Assembly: GCA_905250125.1 (NCBI GenBank)
Contig: CAJNOL010000151.1
Span: 1-64,000, forward strand
DNA: 64,000 nucleotides
Source: Rotaria sordida
Taxonomy: Eukaryota; Rotifera; Eurotatoria; Philodinida; Philodinidae
Direction of reading: 5' to 3'
The position numbers and the translations under genes are program-made. The notes under the pieces were generated by a model. The model was not told the origin of the DNA, made no database searches, and saw only the letters and a list, made by a program, of their open reading frames with translations. Below, in pieces: positions 12,121 through 24,541 of the stretch (its first letter is position 1; every line of letters begins with the position of its first letter).

Positions 12121-13194
12121 TTAATTCTTTGACATAATTAGCTATGTGGAAAGACAAAAGAAGGATTAATATTAGGAAACTCATTATTGCTACATGGATG
12201 ACAAATTTATATCAGTTTCAATGAAAGAATTGTTATAGTTAAAATTAGTATTAGAAACAATAATCGTTCCCAATACAGCTGTGAGTGAGGCAAAGGAGTA
12301 AGAAGTATAATATTTAATTGAATGAAGTAACGTTTTTTAATACATCTTTATCATGAATAAACAAATTTACTTCTATTGATAGATCAGTCTCTTTCTTTAT
12401 ACATTTGCCCTCGGTCCTCAAAAGTCCTAAGCAAATACAAGAGTAGATTTAGACTTTGCAAAAATGGTCAAACACACTCAATATCAGAGCAAGAAATCAG
12501 TTAAGAAAAATAAATTTTTGTTCAAAACTTCATCTATGAGTTAGCCACTACGCTTCCGCTAAAACTCATCGTAAAAACACATTATCTTGGCTCACCTAAA
12601 GATTTCCTCTCCAAAACTTTGCAATCCATAGGTTTAGCCTAACCTATTCCGAGCTCTGATATGAATAACTAAATCAATGATAAATGATCCACGTAATTTA
12701 TATCAATATAAATGACCATTATACTTGGTATCATTCACTGTGTGATTATTAATTCAACTCATTATGACTTTCAAATAGTTTATTTAAATCTTACAAAAAC
12801 ATTTATTATCCCAAACGAAAAGAGAATACAAGTATTTGAATTATGATTCGTTTAATTTATCTATGAATCAAACGAAAGATAGATGAATTATGGTATAATA
12901 GGGACTTCAGGTCGATTGGTTTATTTTTTTTCCTATCAAAAAATAAGCAATATTTCTCTAGCTCACATGTTAAGTTTACTTTCTACGACTTTTTTTATCT
13001 GATGTTTCATCAAGTCAATGGGTTTAATAACATATCTCAAGTTATTTAGAATAAAAAGCCAAAGATTCTTTTGTTCGCCATCATGATATGATAAAAAAGA
13101 GGCCTCGACTTTCCTTTGCCAAATATAGTATACAGAAAATTAATTTTGAAATGCATTTCTATTTAGTTTTCTTCATATTCAAATCCAAAAGTAA
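12121..13194. other. Intergenic, no gene seen
   Basis: AT-rich DNA with no long open frame or clear repeat. The last 100 bp hold the likely 5' leader of the membrane protein gene that follows, including a CTATTTAG acceptor-like site about 30 bp before its ATG. Confidence 0.5.
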
Positions 13195-13695
13195 ATGGCG
13201 CGACAAACTTTACTTGATGATATAAAAGATCTTCGTTTGATTAATGATAAACCTATTCGTCTTCTTTTATTAGCTGAAGCTACTGCAAATCTTGGTGTCA
13301 TTCTTTTTGTCTTTCTTTATCCATCATTATTTCTTACACTTCTTCTTAAACCGGACAATGAAATAACTCCATTGGCTACTTCTATACTTCTTTGGTGGAA
13401 TTCATTGATTTTAGCTATAACTTGCCTAATGTTTGCTGCTGTTCCATCAAAATATAATACACCGACGTTGACAGTTGGTCTGATACATGTTCGTCGTTGT
13501 CTCTATTGGGTTTTATTAATTAGTGAAATATTTCTTGCATTTCTATTAATTTCTACTAGACATCGAACACTTTTATCAATAAGTTTTGGTATTTTTATTT
13601 TATTGATAGTCATGGGTCGACTTATTATTCTTTTCCCAAAGAAAGCTTGGTTTGGTACTGTTGTGATCGAATCGAGCATAGAAAAAGATAAATAA
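13195..13695 (+). CDS. Four-helix membrane protein, unknown family
   Basis: An intronless 166-aa frame begins MARQTLLDDIKDLRLINDKP. It has four strongly hydrophobic segments at about residues 22-50, 62-83, 99-121 and 127-148. A Lys/Arg cluster and a short acidic tail (SSIEKDK) face one side. The even hydrophobic spacing and local codon use support a real gene. I do not recognise the family; it resembles small multi-pass proteins of no known function. It is convergent with the carotene ketolase gene, the stops lying only about 180 bp apart. That arrangement alone does not imply a shared role. Confidence 0.7.
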   Translation: MARQTLLDDIKDLRLINDKPIRLLLLAEATANLGVILFVFLYPSLFLTLLLKPDNEITPLATSILLWWNSLILAITCLMFAAVPSKYNTPTLTVGLIHVRRCLYWVLLISEIFLAFLLISTRHRTLLSISFGIFILLIVMGRLIILFPKKAWFGTVVIESSIEKDK

Positions 13696-13873
13696 CGATA
13701 AATAGAAAATATGTTTTTTTTTAAGCGACAAATATTAAATACTACACGTCAATCAGAAAATAATATTTTTTTATTTTAATAAAATTATAGTCAAGCATAC
13801 TAATCCAAATTTACTTTCAACTTATATCTCTTTTTTATTATATATAATATTCAAAGAAAAACCTATATGTGCA

Positions 13874-15161
13874 TTATAAATGATTCATTTTCTTCATAAT
13901 TTCTTTACATTTCCATAAATCCCACCAAGGTGCATATGGCCATTGATGATGTTCCAAATGATAATCAAAATGATAACAACATAAAAAACTAATTAATCGA
14001 TTTACATTTGATGATTTTGATTTTTCCCATGACATAATTTCTTCAAATTTTCCATTGATTATTTCTGGTCGATGTGGTATATAAGTACCAAAATAAAATA
14101 AACGTAATGAACTACATAATCCACATATTAACATATATGTAAGAATATTAATAAGTGGAACTGAAAATATTAATAAAAGAATAGAAACCCATACAGTCAT
14201 TTTAATGACTTGTTTTATAGAAGCATATTCACATAAAAAATGAAAATACCAAGAAAAAAATCCTATAGATCGACCATTATGATAATCAGGATCATCATTA
14301 ACAATACCTGTATGCTTATGATGACGCCAATGTTTTTCATACACACTACGATAATCAAGCCAAGCATATGCAGAAAAACAGACATAACCAATAATATGAT
14401 TTAATCGTGGATACTATAATCAAATTTAAAAAAAAAAACTTCGATGGAAGAACATTCTTATATGTATATAACGAAAAATTCATTCAACAATCAAATTCTA
14501 AAATTCGTTATTAATATGAACAGAAGTATTTAAGGATACTCCCTTTCCGTTCGTGACCCAAATTTTCTTTATGGCTATTGTATAGTCTCAAGTAGCATCA
14601 TCTATCCACTAAGTTCATTTTGTGGATCCAAAAAGTATCTTTAAATATTAAAAATCCAAATTATCGAATAACATTTTTCTCAAACCAAATTTTAACCCAA
14701 AGTCTCTGCCATCAAAGTTTTTCTTTTTTATTTGAGCTATATATATCCACAACTATGACAGATTGATCTATGCTCATGCCAAACTGATCAAAGATCCTCT
14801 AAGCCTTCTTCCCCAAGTAGTTCAACTATATTGGTTCATCATACATTATACCTTTCTCGTAAACTCTTGTATTACTTATATATTGACATATGTATATTTT
14901 AAGAGAACTCACGCGATGAGTAATTGTACCATGCATGGCATCATGACAAGTAATAAATAGTCCTGTATATAAAAATTCCAAAATAAAAAATGTTCCAGTA
15001 ATATCTAAGTAACTTGTTTTTGTAAATTTGATTTGAAATAAAGCATGATACCAAAATCCAATAAATAAAATGAAAATAATAAAAGCAATTATTAAACCTT
15101 TAAAATCAATTTTCGGCGGAATATATTGAAGTTTGTTTTCGACCATACTTTTATCTGTCAT
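13874..15161 (-). CDS. crtW: Beta-carotene 4-ketolase (CrtW type)
   Basis: Two exons, 15161-14913 and 14413-13874, joined in phase 0 (262 aa, the usual CrtW length). CrtW is a membrane di-iron oxygenase that adds keto groups to beta-ionone rings, making echinenone and canthaxanthin, and astaxanthin from hydroxylated substrates. Visible signatures are HDAMH (73-77), HWRHHKHTG (111-119) with DDPD, FGTYIPHR (191-198), and HFDYHLEHH (231-239) followed by WPYAPWW. Together they hold the three His boxes of the family; I see no missing ligand. Hydrophobic segments lie near residues 23-42, 53-70 and 153-185. The splice site falls just after HDAMHGTITHR, and exon 2 opens with YPRLNHIIGY as expected. 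Animals usually ketolate carotenoids with cytochrome P450s, so a CrtW gene suggests transfer from bacteria or algae. The intron and AT-rich codons show it is settled in a eukaryotic genome. Confidence 0.93.
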
Positions 15162-16055
15162 CGAAAGTTTATGCTTATTATTATTATTATATAACTCATA
15201 TCAACAACAACAATTTTATCTTATCTTGATGCGAGTACATTCGAGAGTATACTCATGTCGTCAATTTTTTGAAGATATCGTCATTTTTACGACCATTTCG
15301 TTAATACTCCTGCTAAATCGTAGATAACCGATGGCTCTGTAACTTAGTCAAGTTCTATAATTAAATAAGTTGATAGTATAATTTTTGTTAAAGATTTTTT
15401 TCTCAAGTTATGCGAATCAGAAATAGATATCGAAAATAGATAAATACATTTTCTGATAGATGCCGTTGTAAAAAAATTTCTTCTTTGATTCTCTTTATTG
15501 ATTGTAGGATAAATGTATGAACAGTGCTTGCAATTGTAAGCGTTATAAGCAGATGTAAAATGTACACAACGTTTGCTACCTCAAATGATAAAATTAGAAT
15601 GCGTACTTACTGCTTATTAATTTGCTGAGTCTCAGCTTATATTTCTCATTGAAGAAAAAAATACAAATAAAATTTCGTGTTTTTTTAGATTATGGAGATC
15701 TTTGTTTTTGTACGTGTCGCCCAAGAAATCAAGATGTAAACATAGACATTCGTCGCATATGCAACGTGTAAGAAAACATTTTGTTTTAGATTTCCATTGG
15801 AAACATTGATGTACAGTATAATATGATATTATTCAAAATATTATTATATTGTAAAAATCAAAGAGTAGACCGGAAATTTCTAGACAAAAATATGACTATT
15901 TTTCGCGTGTTTGAGTTGAGTGGAAAAGAGTGAAAAGTAGTGTATTGGAATCAGAATTTTGTGCTCTTTCAGAATATACATGCTAAGAATACTAAGGAGG
16001 CCAGAATTTCTAGCCAAGCTTAAATTGGCTCATTAACCTCTATGAAAAGCCTTAT
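15162..16055. other. Intergenic region upstream of the ketolase gene
   Basis: No exon recognised. It should contain the minus-strand promoter of the ketolase gene, but I see no clear TATA/initiator pair. ATT repeats lie close to the start codon. Confidence 0.4.
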
Positions 16056-16185
16056 TTCTTTAATTAGTTGCTACATTCCGTAGTGCTGAGCAGGATTTTA
16101 TAACTGTAGTATGGTGTTAATTCACATAGTTGAACTCTATATCGTCCTGATCAACACTACGAAATGTAGCAACTAATTAAAGGAA
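16056..16185. repeat. Short hairpin MITE
   Basis: About 40 bp beginning TTCTTTAATTAGTTGCTACA is repeated inverted at the right end, ending TGTAGCAACTAATTAAAGGAA. The whole 130-bp element would fold into a hairpin. The family and target duplication are unclear. Confidence 0.6.
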
Positions 16186-16627
16186 TACTATTCAGCTATA
16201 AGTGAATCATGGTAGTACTAAAAAAAAAAACTTTTTTGTAGAGGCAAAAATCTTATTTATTTCCTGTAGACATCAAATAAGTTCTTTAAATATATAATAC
16301 TTGAGAGTGATCTCTACTCTACAAAATGACACAAGAATGAAGAGTTTGGATTAATTCGTAAAAAAAATGGCAGAGCTGTGATGAAAGGACATGTCACGTT
16401 GAAAATCAGTAAAATAGTTATTGTTCTTGCGATAGATTTTTTTTAAAGCCTTTACTGTATTTTCCTATATATTGGATAAAATTCTATCATATATCTTGAA
16501 CAAGTTTCATTTGAGATTTTTTCCTCGAGAAAAAAATTTTTGAGTCTTTTGAAGATTCGTTTATAACTCAATGATAGTCAAAAGTCACAGAAAAATTCTT
16601 AGCACACAAAATTCTGATTTCAATATA

Positions 16628-18196
16628 CAGGGGTTTCTAAAATTATAGATCCCCCTCACACATATAAAGAGAAATCCATCCCTCATTTTCAGAACATGTA
16701 CTGTAGGTTTGCTAACAGTGTGTGTGCATGCTCACGCCTAAGCACTACTTAGTACCAATGTCGTTCAGTCTTGACTAAGAGAATTTATCAACGTCGACGC
16801 TACTTTTCTACTGTTCGAACCGTATATTGTTGTTAGTGATTGCAGTATGAACTCTTTCAGGAAGCTTCCATTGTACGCTGACTGTATCTGGACCTAATTT
16901 ACTACAGAAATCAGAATATATGATTTTCTCTTTGGATTTTCATTATTTCTTAGTCAAATTCGACAATGAGACCATTATTCATGGATCAAATACATTTAAA
17001 TCTATGAATGTCATTGCTATTGCTTGAGTCAGTCCATTTAAATTGAGTTTTGGTACAATATCATCGAATAATGTAAGTAAACTCACTTACTTTGAATGTC
17101 TCCGATCATCGTAATAGCAAAAAATAAGAGGATTACAGGTAGAATTTGAGAGTGTGGACCCAAACAAATAGTATGGTTGTAAATAGCTGATGAAGTTGTA
17201 CTTGGAACAATCAAAAGCTGATATGGAACATGACTCTTGGGACCATTAACACCAAGACATTCAATATTCATAATGTTCACTAATAAGATAAGCTGGCCAC
17301 ATCTAACAAATCTCTGCTACGCAAAAAGATACACATACTACATTATCTAGTGTTGTGTTCTTGATGCTATATAGCATGATATCTTGATAGATAGCAAATA
17401 AAAGCTCATCTAGAACCATCGCTGTAGAACTAGTATCACTCTTTCTATCACCCTTGCTTGATCCTCGCTACGGGAATTTGACAATATTGAGTGTCTTGGT
17501 GTTAATAGCCCCAAGAGTCATGTTCCATATCAGCTTTTGATTGTTCCAAGTACAATTTCATCAGCTATTTCCAACCATACTATTTGCTTGGGTCCACACT
17601 CTCAAATTCTACCTTTAATCCTCTTATTTTTTGCTATTACTATGATCGGAGACATTCAAAGTAAGTGAGTTTACTTACATTATCTGATGAAATTGTACCA
17701 AAACTCAATTCGAATGGACTGACTCAAGCAATAGCAATGACATTCATAGATTTAAATGTATTTGGTCCATGAATAATGGTCTCATTGTCGAATTTGACTA
17801 AGAAATAATGAAAATCCAGAGAGAAAATCATATATCCTGATTTCTGTAGTAAATTAGGTCCAGATACAGTCAGCGTACAATGGAAGCTTCCTGAAAGAGT
17901 TCATACTGCAATCATTAGCAATAATATGCAGTTCGAACAGTAGAAAAGTAGCGTCGATGCCGATAAATTCTCTTAGTCTTGCAAGGGAGTCTATAATTAT
18001 GGTACAGCAGTTTTTCAGTAATGTCATATTTTTTCTTCGAATAGCAAGTTACAAGACTGAACGACATGGGCACTATGTAGTACTTAGACGTGACCATGCA
18101 CACACACCGTTAGCAAACCTACAGTACATGTTCTGAAAATGAGGGAAGGTTTTCTCTTTGTATATGTGAGGGGGTCTATAATTTTGGTAACCCCTG
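16628..18196. mobile_element. Foldback Tc1/mariner-type element with >600-bp arms
   Basis: TA duplications (16,626-16,627 and 18,197-18,198) flank ends of the form CAGGGGTTTCTAAAATTATAG and its complement. The arms, 16,628-17,267 and about 17,479-18,196, are inverted copies of each other. The right arm carries about 80 bp extra near 17,975-18,060. Both arms hold the same open, gene-like segment (IECLGVNGPKSHVPYQLLIV and onward to GDIQSK, followed by GTAAGTGAG), so a captured exon may have been duplicated with the arms. No transposase. A transcript of this locus would form a long double-stranded RNA. Confidence 0.8.
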
Positions 18197-18484
18197 TACT
18201 ACTACCAGGTCTCATTCAATACATTTAAATGCGCGAAAAATAATCAGATATTTTATCTAGAAACTTTCAGTTCACCCTTTAAAATCGAGTAGTCGACCAT
18301 TTTTACGTAATGTGGATTACACAAATGTCAAAATGAACAAAAACCCTATTTACAATATTCAGCGCCATCTACAGATATTACTATCTGATTCGATCAACTA
18401 ATATGACCGTCCATGAAGTAATTTCTTTATTTCATTTAGTCATTCCTTTTACATAAGTTCGCCCATCTGTCATCTGCTATAATT

Positions 18485-20853
18485 ATGATCGATATAGACG
18501 AAGGATTTTTCAAAGCACCATCACTTTCTACAGCTGGCGCAATTAGTGTCCGAAATGCTAAAGGACAATTAGTTACACAAAAAGTCAAAGTTCATCGATA
18601 TGTTGCTGGAAAACGGTATAATTATTATTATTATTTTTTTGTTTATTTTATGTTTCGAATTTGTATTCTTTTATTTTTTTAGACCGGATTATGCTGATGC
18701 TTTACATGCTAGTGATGACGAAGAAGAAGAAGAAGAAATAGAAAAATTCGAACAAGAACAAACAAAAACATCTACAAGTAAATATATATTTAAAAAAAAA
18801 ATAAGCAATCAAAATTATTCCTATTTGTATTTTAGTTAATCGTATAGAACAAGAAGATCGTCGTATTCGTCGTTTACAAGGACGAGATGAAATTCGTGAT
18901 GATGAACGGTATGTTTATTTATACGAAAAAAAAACAAAAACAAAAAGATAAATTTCATTTTTTCGTTATAGAATTAATCGACATCGAAGTATCATAGAAC
19001 CAGAAGTTATAGAACAAAGTTCAGAAGAAGAGGAAGAAGCAGAAGACGAAGAAGAACCAGAAAAAATGGATGCTGATGATAATATAACAGTTAATCGAGT
19101 TAAAATGGATATTGAATCATCTGATGATGATGAAGAACTTGATGAAGAAGAAATTGAACGACGTCGACAAAGATTACGTATGAAAGCAAAAGAAAAAGAA
19201 GAAGTAAATAATTATTTAAGAAAATAAAGAAATTTATTTTTGATTATTTTTTTTAAATATTTAATTTATTTTTCTTAGGAATTACTTCAAATTGAAGATG
19301 AAAAAGAACCAGAACAAGAAGAAATTGAACCATCCGAAGAATCAGAAAGTGAAGAAGACGATGAAGAAGAAGATGATGATGATGAAGGTGCACCAAGATT
19401 AAAACCTGTTTTTGTTAGAAAGTAAATTCTATCTTTAATATATAGATAAATAAATTAAAATTTTTTTGTTTTTTGTATTATTAGAACTGATCGTCGTACA
19501 GTTGCTGAACGTGAAGCTGAAGAAAAACATCAATTACAATTAGAAATAGAAAAAAAACGTCTAGGTGATCAACGAAAAGTACAAACACAAAAGGTTAAAT
19601 TTCAAAAAAACAAACAAACACATTGTTCTTATTTTACTATTGAATGTTTTTTTTAGATGGTTGAAGAAGCAATTCGACAAGAACGATTAAAAGAAAAAGA
19701 AGCCGATGATGGTATTCAATGTGATTTTAATACGGATGATGAAGATGGTGAAACTGCTTATGATGCATGGAAATTACGTGAACTTAAACGATTAAAACGT
19801 GATCGAGAAGAACGTGATCAGTAAGTACAAAGAAAAATATAGCGAATGTGGATTTCGCGACCTCCCACTAGTGGTGGAGCCAGAAAAAAAATTGTAGAGG
19901 GAGACGGCTCAACCCATTCATCTCATTTCTAGAGAGGACTAAGTAACTCCGCTGCTACTCTTCACTCAATTTCGTTGCAATGGAGAAAGGAGGCCGACGA
20001 TTACAGGATACGTTTCTGTAACAACAGACTGTTTTAGAACATTCCAAGGCTTTCCTCGAAATTCAGATGGTTTGTGAACGTATGAAATAGTGTAGTTTTT
20101 GATTTTGACGTAGATAAAAATTATATTTAAGATGTCAAGAAGCGATTAGAGATCTGCGGGATCAAGTGAAACACGAAAATGAAATAGAGTGCCTGTAAAA
20201 AAAATTTCCGTATAGTCTGTTAGAGATTTTTCACTTGACATATTTTATATAATGAGGCTAACGAACATGTGTGAGTTCAACATTTTAGCCTTAGTGGTAC
20301 TACTCTGACAAACTTTTTCGATTTATTTAAAAAGATAAAATTTTTTTTTTAGACGTGAGCGTGAACAACAAGAACTTGAACGTTGGCATAATATGACAGA
20401 AGAAGAACGAGAAGCTGAATTGAAAAAAAATCCGAAAATTATTGCAAATAAAGTACCAAAAGCAAAATATAAATTTTTACAAAAATATTATCATCGTGGT
20501 GCATTCTTTATGGTTTGTATTTATTGTTTAATTTTAAATCTCAATTAATTTTGTTTTTATTTTTTATTTTCTAGGATAAAGATGATAATATATATAGACG
20601 AGATTATAGTGCACCAACACTTGAAGATCATTTTGATAAATCAGTTCTACCAAAAGTAATGCAAGTGAAAAATTTTGGTATGGCTGGACGTACCAAATAT
20701 ACACATTTAGTTGATCAAGATACAACATCATTTCAATCACCATGGGCATCAGATAAACAATCAAATAAAAAATTTTATCATGAACATGGTGGCGGTCTTA
20801 AACAAGTTTTTGAACGACCTAAACTTAAAAATACTTCGAAAAAAACTCATTAA
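18485..20853 (+). CDS. MFAP1: Microfibrillar-associated protein 1 (spliceosome factor)
   Basis: Nine exons: 18485-18615, 18683-18777, 18836-18908, 18972-19203, 19279-19421, 19485-19593, 19657-19820, 20353-20512 and 20575-20853. They join in frame to 461 aa (human about 439). Despite its name MFAP1 is a nuclear spliceosome protein acting at B-complex formation with PRPF38A. Recognisable blocks are an N-terminal TAGAISVRN...[15 protein letters not shown], acidic Glu/Asp stretches, [31 protein letters not shown], and the near-invariant [38 protein letters not shown] and [16 protein letters not shown]. Seven introns are 58-75 bp; intron 7 is 532 bp. It is the first gene of a five-gene head-to-tail cluster. 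AATAAA overlaps the stop codon, and the next ATG is only 69 bp away. A TTTCATTTAG acceptor-like site lies 45 bp before the start. Confidence 0.96.
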
Positions 20854-20905
20854 ATAAAAGAAAAAAAAAGACTTTCGTTTTTTTTCGTTTTTGTCTTGTG
20901 TATAA

Positions 20906-20921
20906 ATTTTTCTTTTTTCAG
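20906..20921 (+). promoter_or_regulatory. Candidate trans-splice acceptor before FTSJ1
   Basis: A pyrimidine run ending TTTTTTCAG abuts the FTSJ1 start codon with no base between AG and ATG. It lies in the 68-bp gap after the MFAP1 stop, where a promoter is hard to place. The inference is spliced-leader addition. Confidence 0.6.
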
Positions 20922-23900
20922 ATGGGTAAATCAACAAAAGATAAACGAGATATTTATTATCGTTTAGCAAAAGAACAAGGCCTTCGGGCAAGATCAGCTT
21001 TTAAACTTTTACAAATTAACAGTGAATTTAATATTTTAAATGATAATGTTAAACGAGTTGTGGATCTTTGTGCTGCACCTGGTATGATATTTTGTTTTTT
21101 TGGATGAAAAATTTTCCTTTTCTTGTTGACGAATAATTCAAAAGATTTGGTTACAAATTAATAACGCCTCTGCTAAATTTTTGTGAAGAAAAAACCTTAG
21201 AGAATGTAATTGAGAGAAATATTTTTGAAATAAAACATTCTGAAAATACCATAAAAGTCTTTTTTGATTGGTCTATACCATTTTTTTTTGTTTTTTGATT
21301 CGAGACAACCGAAAATTTTTCCTTGTTCAAAATGGATTTCTGCGTACAACGAGATAACAATAAAGATTTTTACAGAGACATTCGGTTTTTTTTGAAAACA
21401 GGGATTGTGATAATACATTCGTAAATGTTTTTGTGTGTTAGTTCTAAGCCTTTTATTTCTGAACGATAAGACCGAGTGTCTTGAAAAGATAGTGAAAGCA
21501 TAGATCATCCTATGTTAAATACTTTTTGTATGAGTCCAGGTTTACACAGATCGTTGTGAATCTTTCACCGATAAGAAAAACCTATTTGAAAAATCCAAGT
21601 GACAATTCTATAGAATAAAAAACTTCTTTATCATAATAGCTTAGAATGGAATGTTTAAACTATGTTTCAGATCTTGAAAACAAGAAAAGGAACGTGCTCT
21701 ATTCTTTATTTGTCTATTAAATAATGATGATTTTCTGCTTGTAATTTAAAAAACACTTAGTTTTTAAATCTAAGAGAAGAATATTAAGGTATAAGAAAAC
21801 AATTTCTTGCTAGCTTAATGGATCGACTTAGGAAAAGTGCAGCAAAAATTTCTCTTTCAGAATATATATGACTTTTCGGAAGAAATTTTGACCTAAATAC
21901 CGTGCTTTCTGAGAAATTTTTTTAAGTTTGGGAAGACTGCCTTTTTATTTGCGTCAGCATTGAATAAACATTCTTATATAATTTTAAGTACGATAGATGG
22001 TGCTAGTTTACGTCATCTCTTACTACGTGCTTCTAAAACTTCTACTTAGTCATATTATGAATATGCTATGTTAATGTTTTTTTTTCAGAATATAATTTTC
22101 AATTAGAAAAATCGAAGCTGTTCTCGAACGGTTCAAGATATAATCAATACATTTTTTTTGTTTTAAAGGTCTAAATAAGAATAAACTTCGATCCGATTAA
22201 AGTTTTTATAGTTGATTTCTATGTTGAGAAAAGTGAGTTTCAAAACTCTATTCGGATAAAAACTGCGTGTAAATATTAGCTTTAATTTGAAATCACCCAG
22301 AGTTCTGTACTTGTAGTCACAAAGTTATAGAGATTCTCCTGAAGACCATAAATGGACTATAAATAGCCTCGAAGTTCGTTCTAGTTTGACATATTAGACT
22401 AAAATTTTTATCAGAAGTATTTCTTACTAGGGCCACCACTCATTCTTGAAAATTTTAGCAGAAATGAACCATTCCAAATAATAAATCTATTGTGACGGAT
22501 GAAGGATTAAAGGAATAGATAACATTTAGATCTTTTTTCTGATGAAGTAAAATATCTATGGCAATATTGATACTTAGACAAATCTATAGAGATACGTTTC
22601 GAGACATGCCTTTGACCTCTTCAATAATTTCCTCTCATGCTTGTCAAGTTTGATAAGAATATCTCTGTTCTATCTATATATCGTCTTTTTGACGAGGACA
22701 TACGATATGTGATAACGTCTGAAGTTTTTCTTTGTTGTTCATTTTCATTTCGGTCTTTTTTGTGTAATCGCCTAGTTCGGAATAGCAATAATGTACCAGA
22801 GTCCGAAAATGAACTAATTTTCGACTTTCCGGTTAGTTGAGCCGAATCTAAGTAAAAGTAACCATTCCTACTGTACAATATATTTTGCTTAGGATATATT
22901 GAGCTGGTGAAAACTACAACGAGTTTTTATTCATTGTATTATACAGCATAATAATTCTTAGCATAGTGAGATTATTATTTTGTCTTGTTATCAATAGGAT
23001 TCGTTGTTTATCGTAACGATCGGTTAATCGGTCGCAAGCTAATGCATAGCGAACTATTTTTTTCTTTCTTTGTCATTCCTATTCAATGCGATGAATAGCC
23101 GTCAATGCACTATCTAGGAATAAAGTTGGAAACGAAAACATCACCTGATAGACAGTAGGGTCACTAGAAATTACGGCTCTATTGTACTCGTGGAGCATAG
23201 TTATACGGTTTTTTGAGTAGATACGATTTGAACCGAACCCGAAAACTCCAGTTTCTTTCAAGTTCTGTAGTATACTTCTGAAAATTTGGTTCTAATGTTC
23301 GCGCCAGAATTAAAGAATGATCGTTGTAACTTTAAGAACTCTACAACAGTAACATTTAGTGACCTGTGGTTTTCAGCAATACAAAGAGGAGAACTTCGAA
23401 CATCTTTTTATATAAGACAAAATTATTTTAAAACCCACCATCTTCACAAAACATTCAATATAATTTTGATTTTGACATGTACTTCAGATCTATAGTTCAA
23501 GGTACATTTCTTTTCATATTCATGAAACGGAACAGCATTTTCATGCATTTTTGTTCAAAGATGATGAGTTTTAAAAATAATTTCGTCTTATATAGTATCA
23601 CACATAAAGACGTTCGTACTTCTCTCTTTTTTCGATTGTTGAAAATCGCCGTTCTTATTTATTCATCAATATCGAACATACACAACGGAAAATTCTATAT
23701 TGAATGTTTCATTTTTCTTTTTTTTTTTTTGAATAGGAAGTTGGTCACAAGTACTTTCTCGAACTTTATATAAAACTGATTCAATTGATGATCAAGTTAA
23801 AATAGTTGCTGTTGATTTACAAACAATGGCACCATTACCTGGTGTTGAACAAATAAAAGGTGATATAACAAAACGTTCAACAATTGAAGAAATTCTTAAT

Positions 23901-24467
23901 TGTTTTAAAACATCTGACAATAAAATAACTAAAAAAGCTGATCTTGTTCTATGTGATGGTGCACCTGATGTAACAGGTTTACATGATATTGATGAATTTG
24001 TTCAAGGTAATCTTGTTTTATCAGCATTAAATATTTGTCTTCATGTTTTATGTGATAATGGTAATTTTGTATCAAAAATATTTCGTACAAAAAATATTGA
24101 TTTACTTTATCAACAATTAAAATTATTTTTTGATGATGTTGTTATTGCTAAACCACGTTCATCAAGAAACTCATCTGTTGAATCATTTATTGTTTGTCGA
24201 CAATTTCATTTACCTGAAAATTTTATTCCTAATATAGATGAACCATTTATTTATACATATGAACATACATTAAATTTACAAGAAAAATCATCATTTATTA
24301 TTCCATTTATTGCATGTGGAAGTTTAGATGGTTTTGATTCAGATAAAACATATCCATTAGAACAAGATTCATCATATATTGAACCTATTCAACCACCAAT
24401 TAATCCAGCTTATGAAGAAGCTTGTATTTTGAAAAAAAATAAAAAATTACCAATATCTTCATCATAA
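20922..24467 (+). CDS. FTSJ1: tRNA (ribose-2'-O)-methyltransferase FTSJ1/TRM7
   Basis: Two exons, 20922-21081 and 23737-24467, joined in phase 1 (296 aa; human 329). The enzyme uses S-adenosylmethionine to 2'-O-methylate positions 32 and 34 of tRNA anticodon loops. The N terminus [20 protein letters not shown] and SAFKLLQ are typical. The SAM motif DLCAAPGSWSQVL is rebuilt across the splice. The catalytic K-D-K-E tetrad is present as K28, D127 (in LCDGAPD), K167 (in FVSKIF) and E202 (in RNSSVESF). The C-terminal TRM7 block [14 protein letters not shown]...TYPL is also kept. The single intron is 2.66 kb, AT-rich, with no element I could define. The gene starts 68 bp after MFAP1 and ends 74 bp before ATG101. 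Confidence 0.95.
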
Positions 24468-24519
24468 TTGTTGTTGTCTTGTTTTTCTTTCTTTATGATT
24501 GAGAAATTTTATTGTTTTT

Positions 24520-24536
24520 TATTTTTGAATTTTCAG
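24520..24536 (+). promoter_or_regulatory. Candidate trans-splice acceptor before ATG101
   Basis: The 74-bp gap after FTSJ1 ends in a T-rich run and TTTTCAG at 24,536, leaving a five-base leader (ATAAA) before the ATG. Confidence 0.55.
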
Positions 24537-24541
24537 ATAAA

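Noticed and set aside
17083..17280. Minus-strand 65-codon frame as an independent gene
   Set aside because: The same sequence is mirrored in the other arm of the mariner-type foldback at 17,480-17,670. I treat it as element cargo, not a gene.
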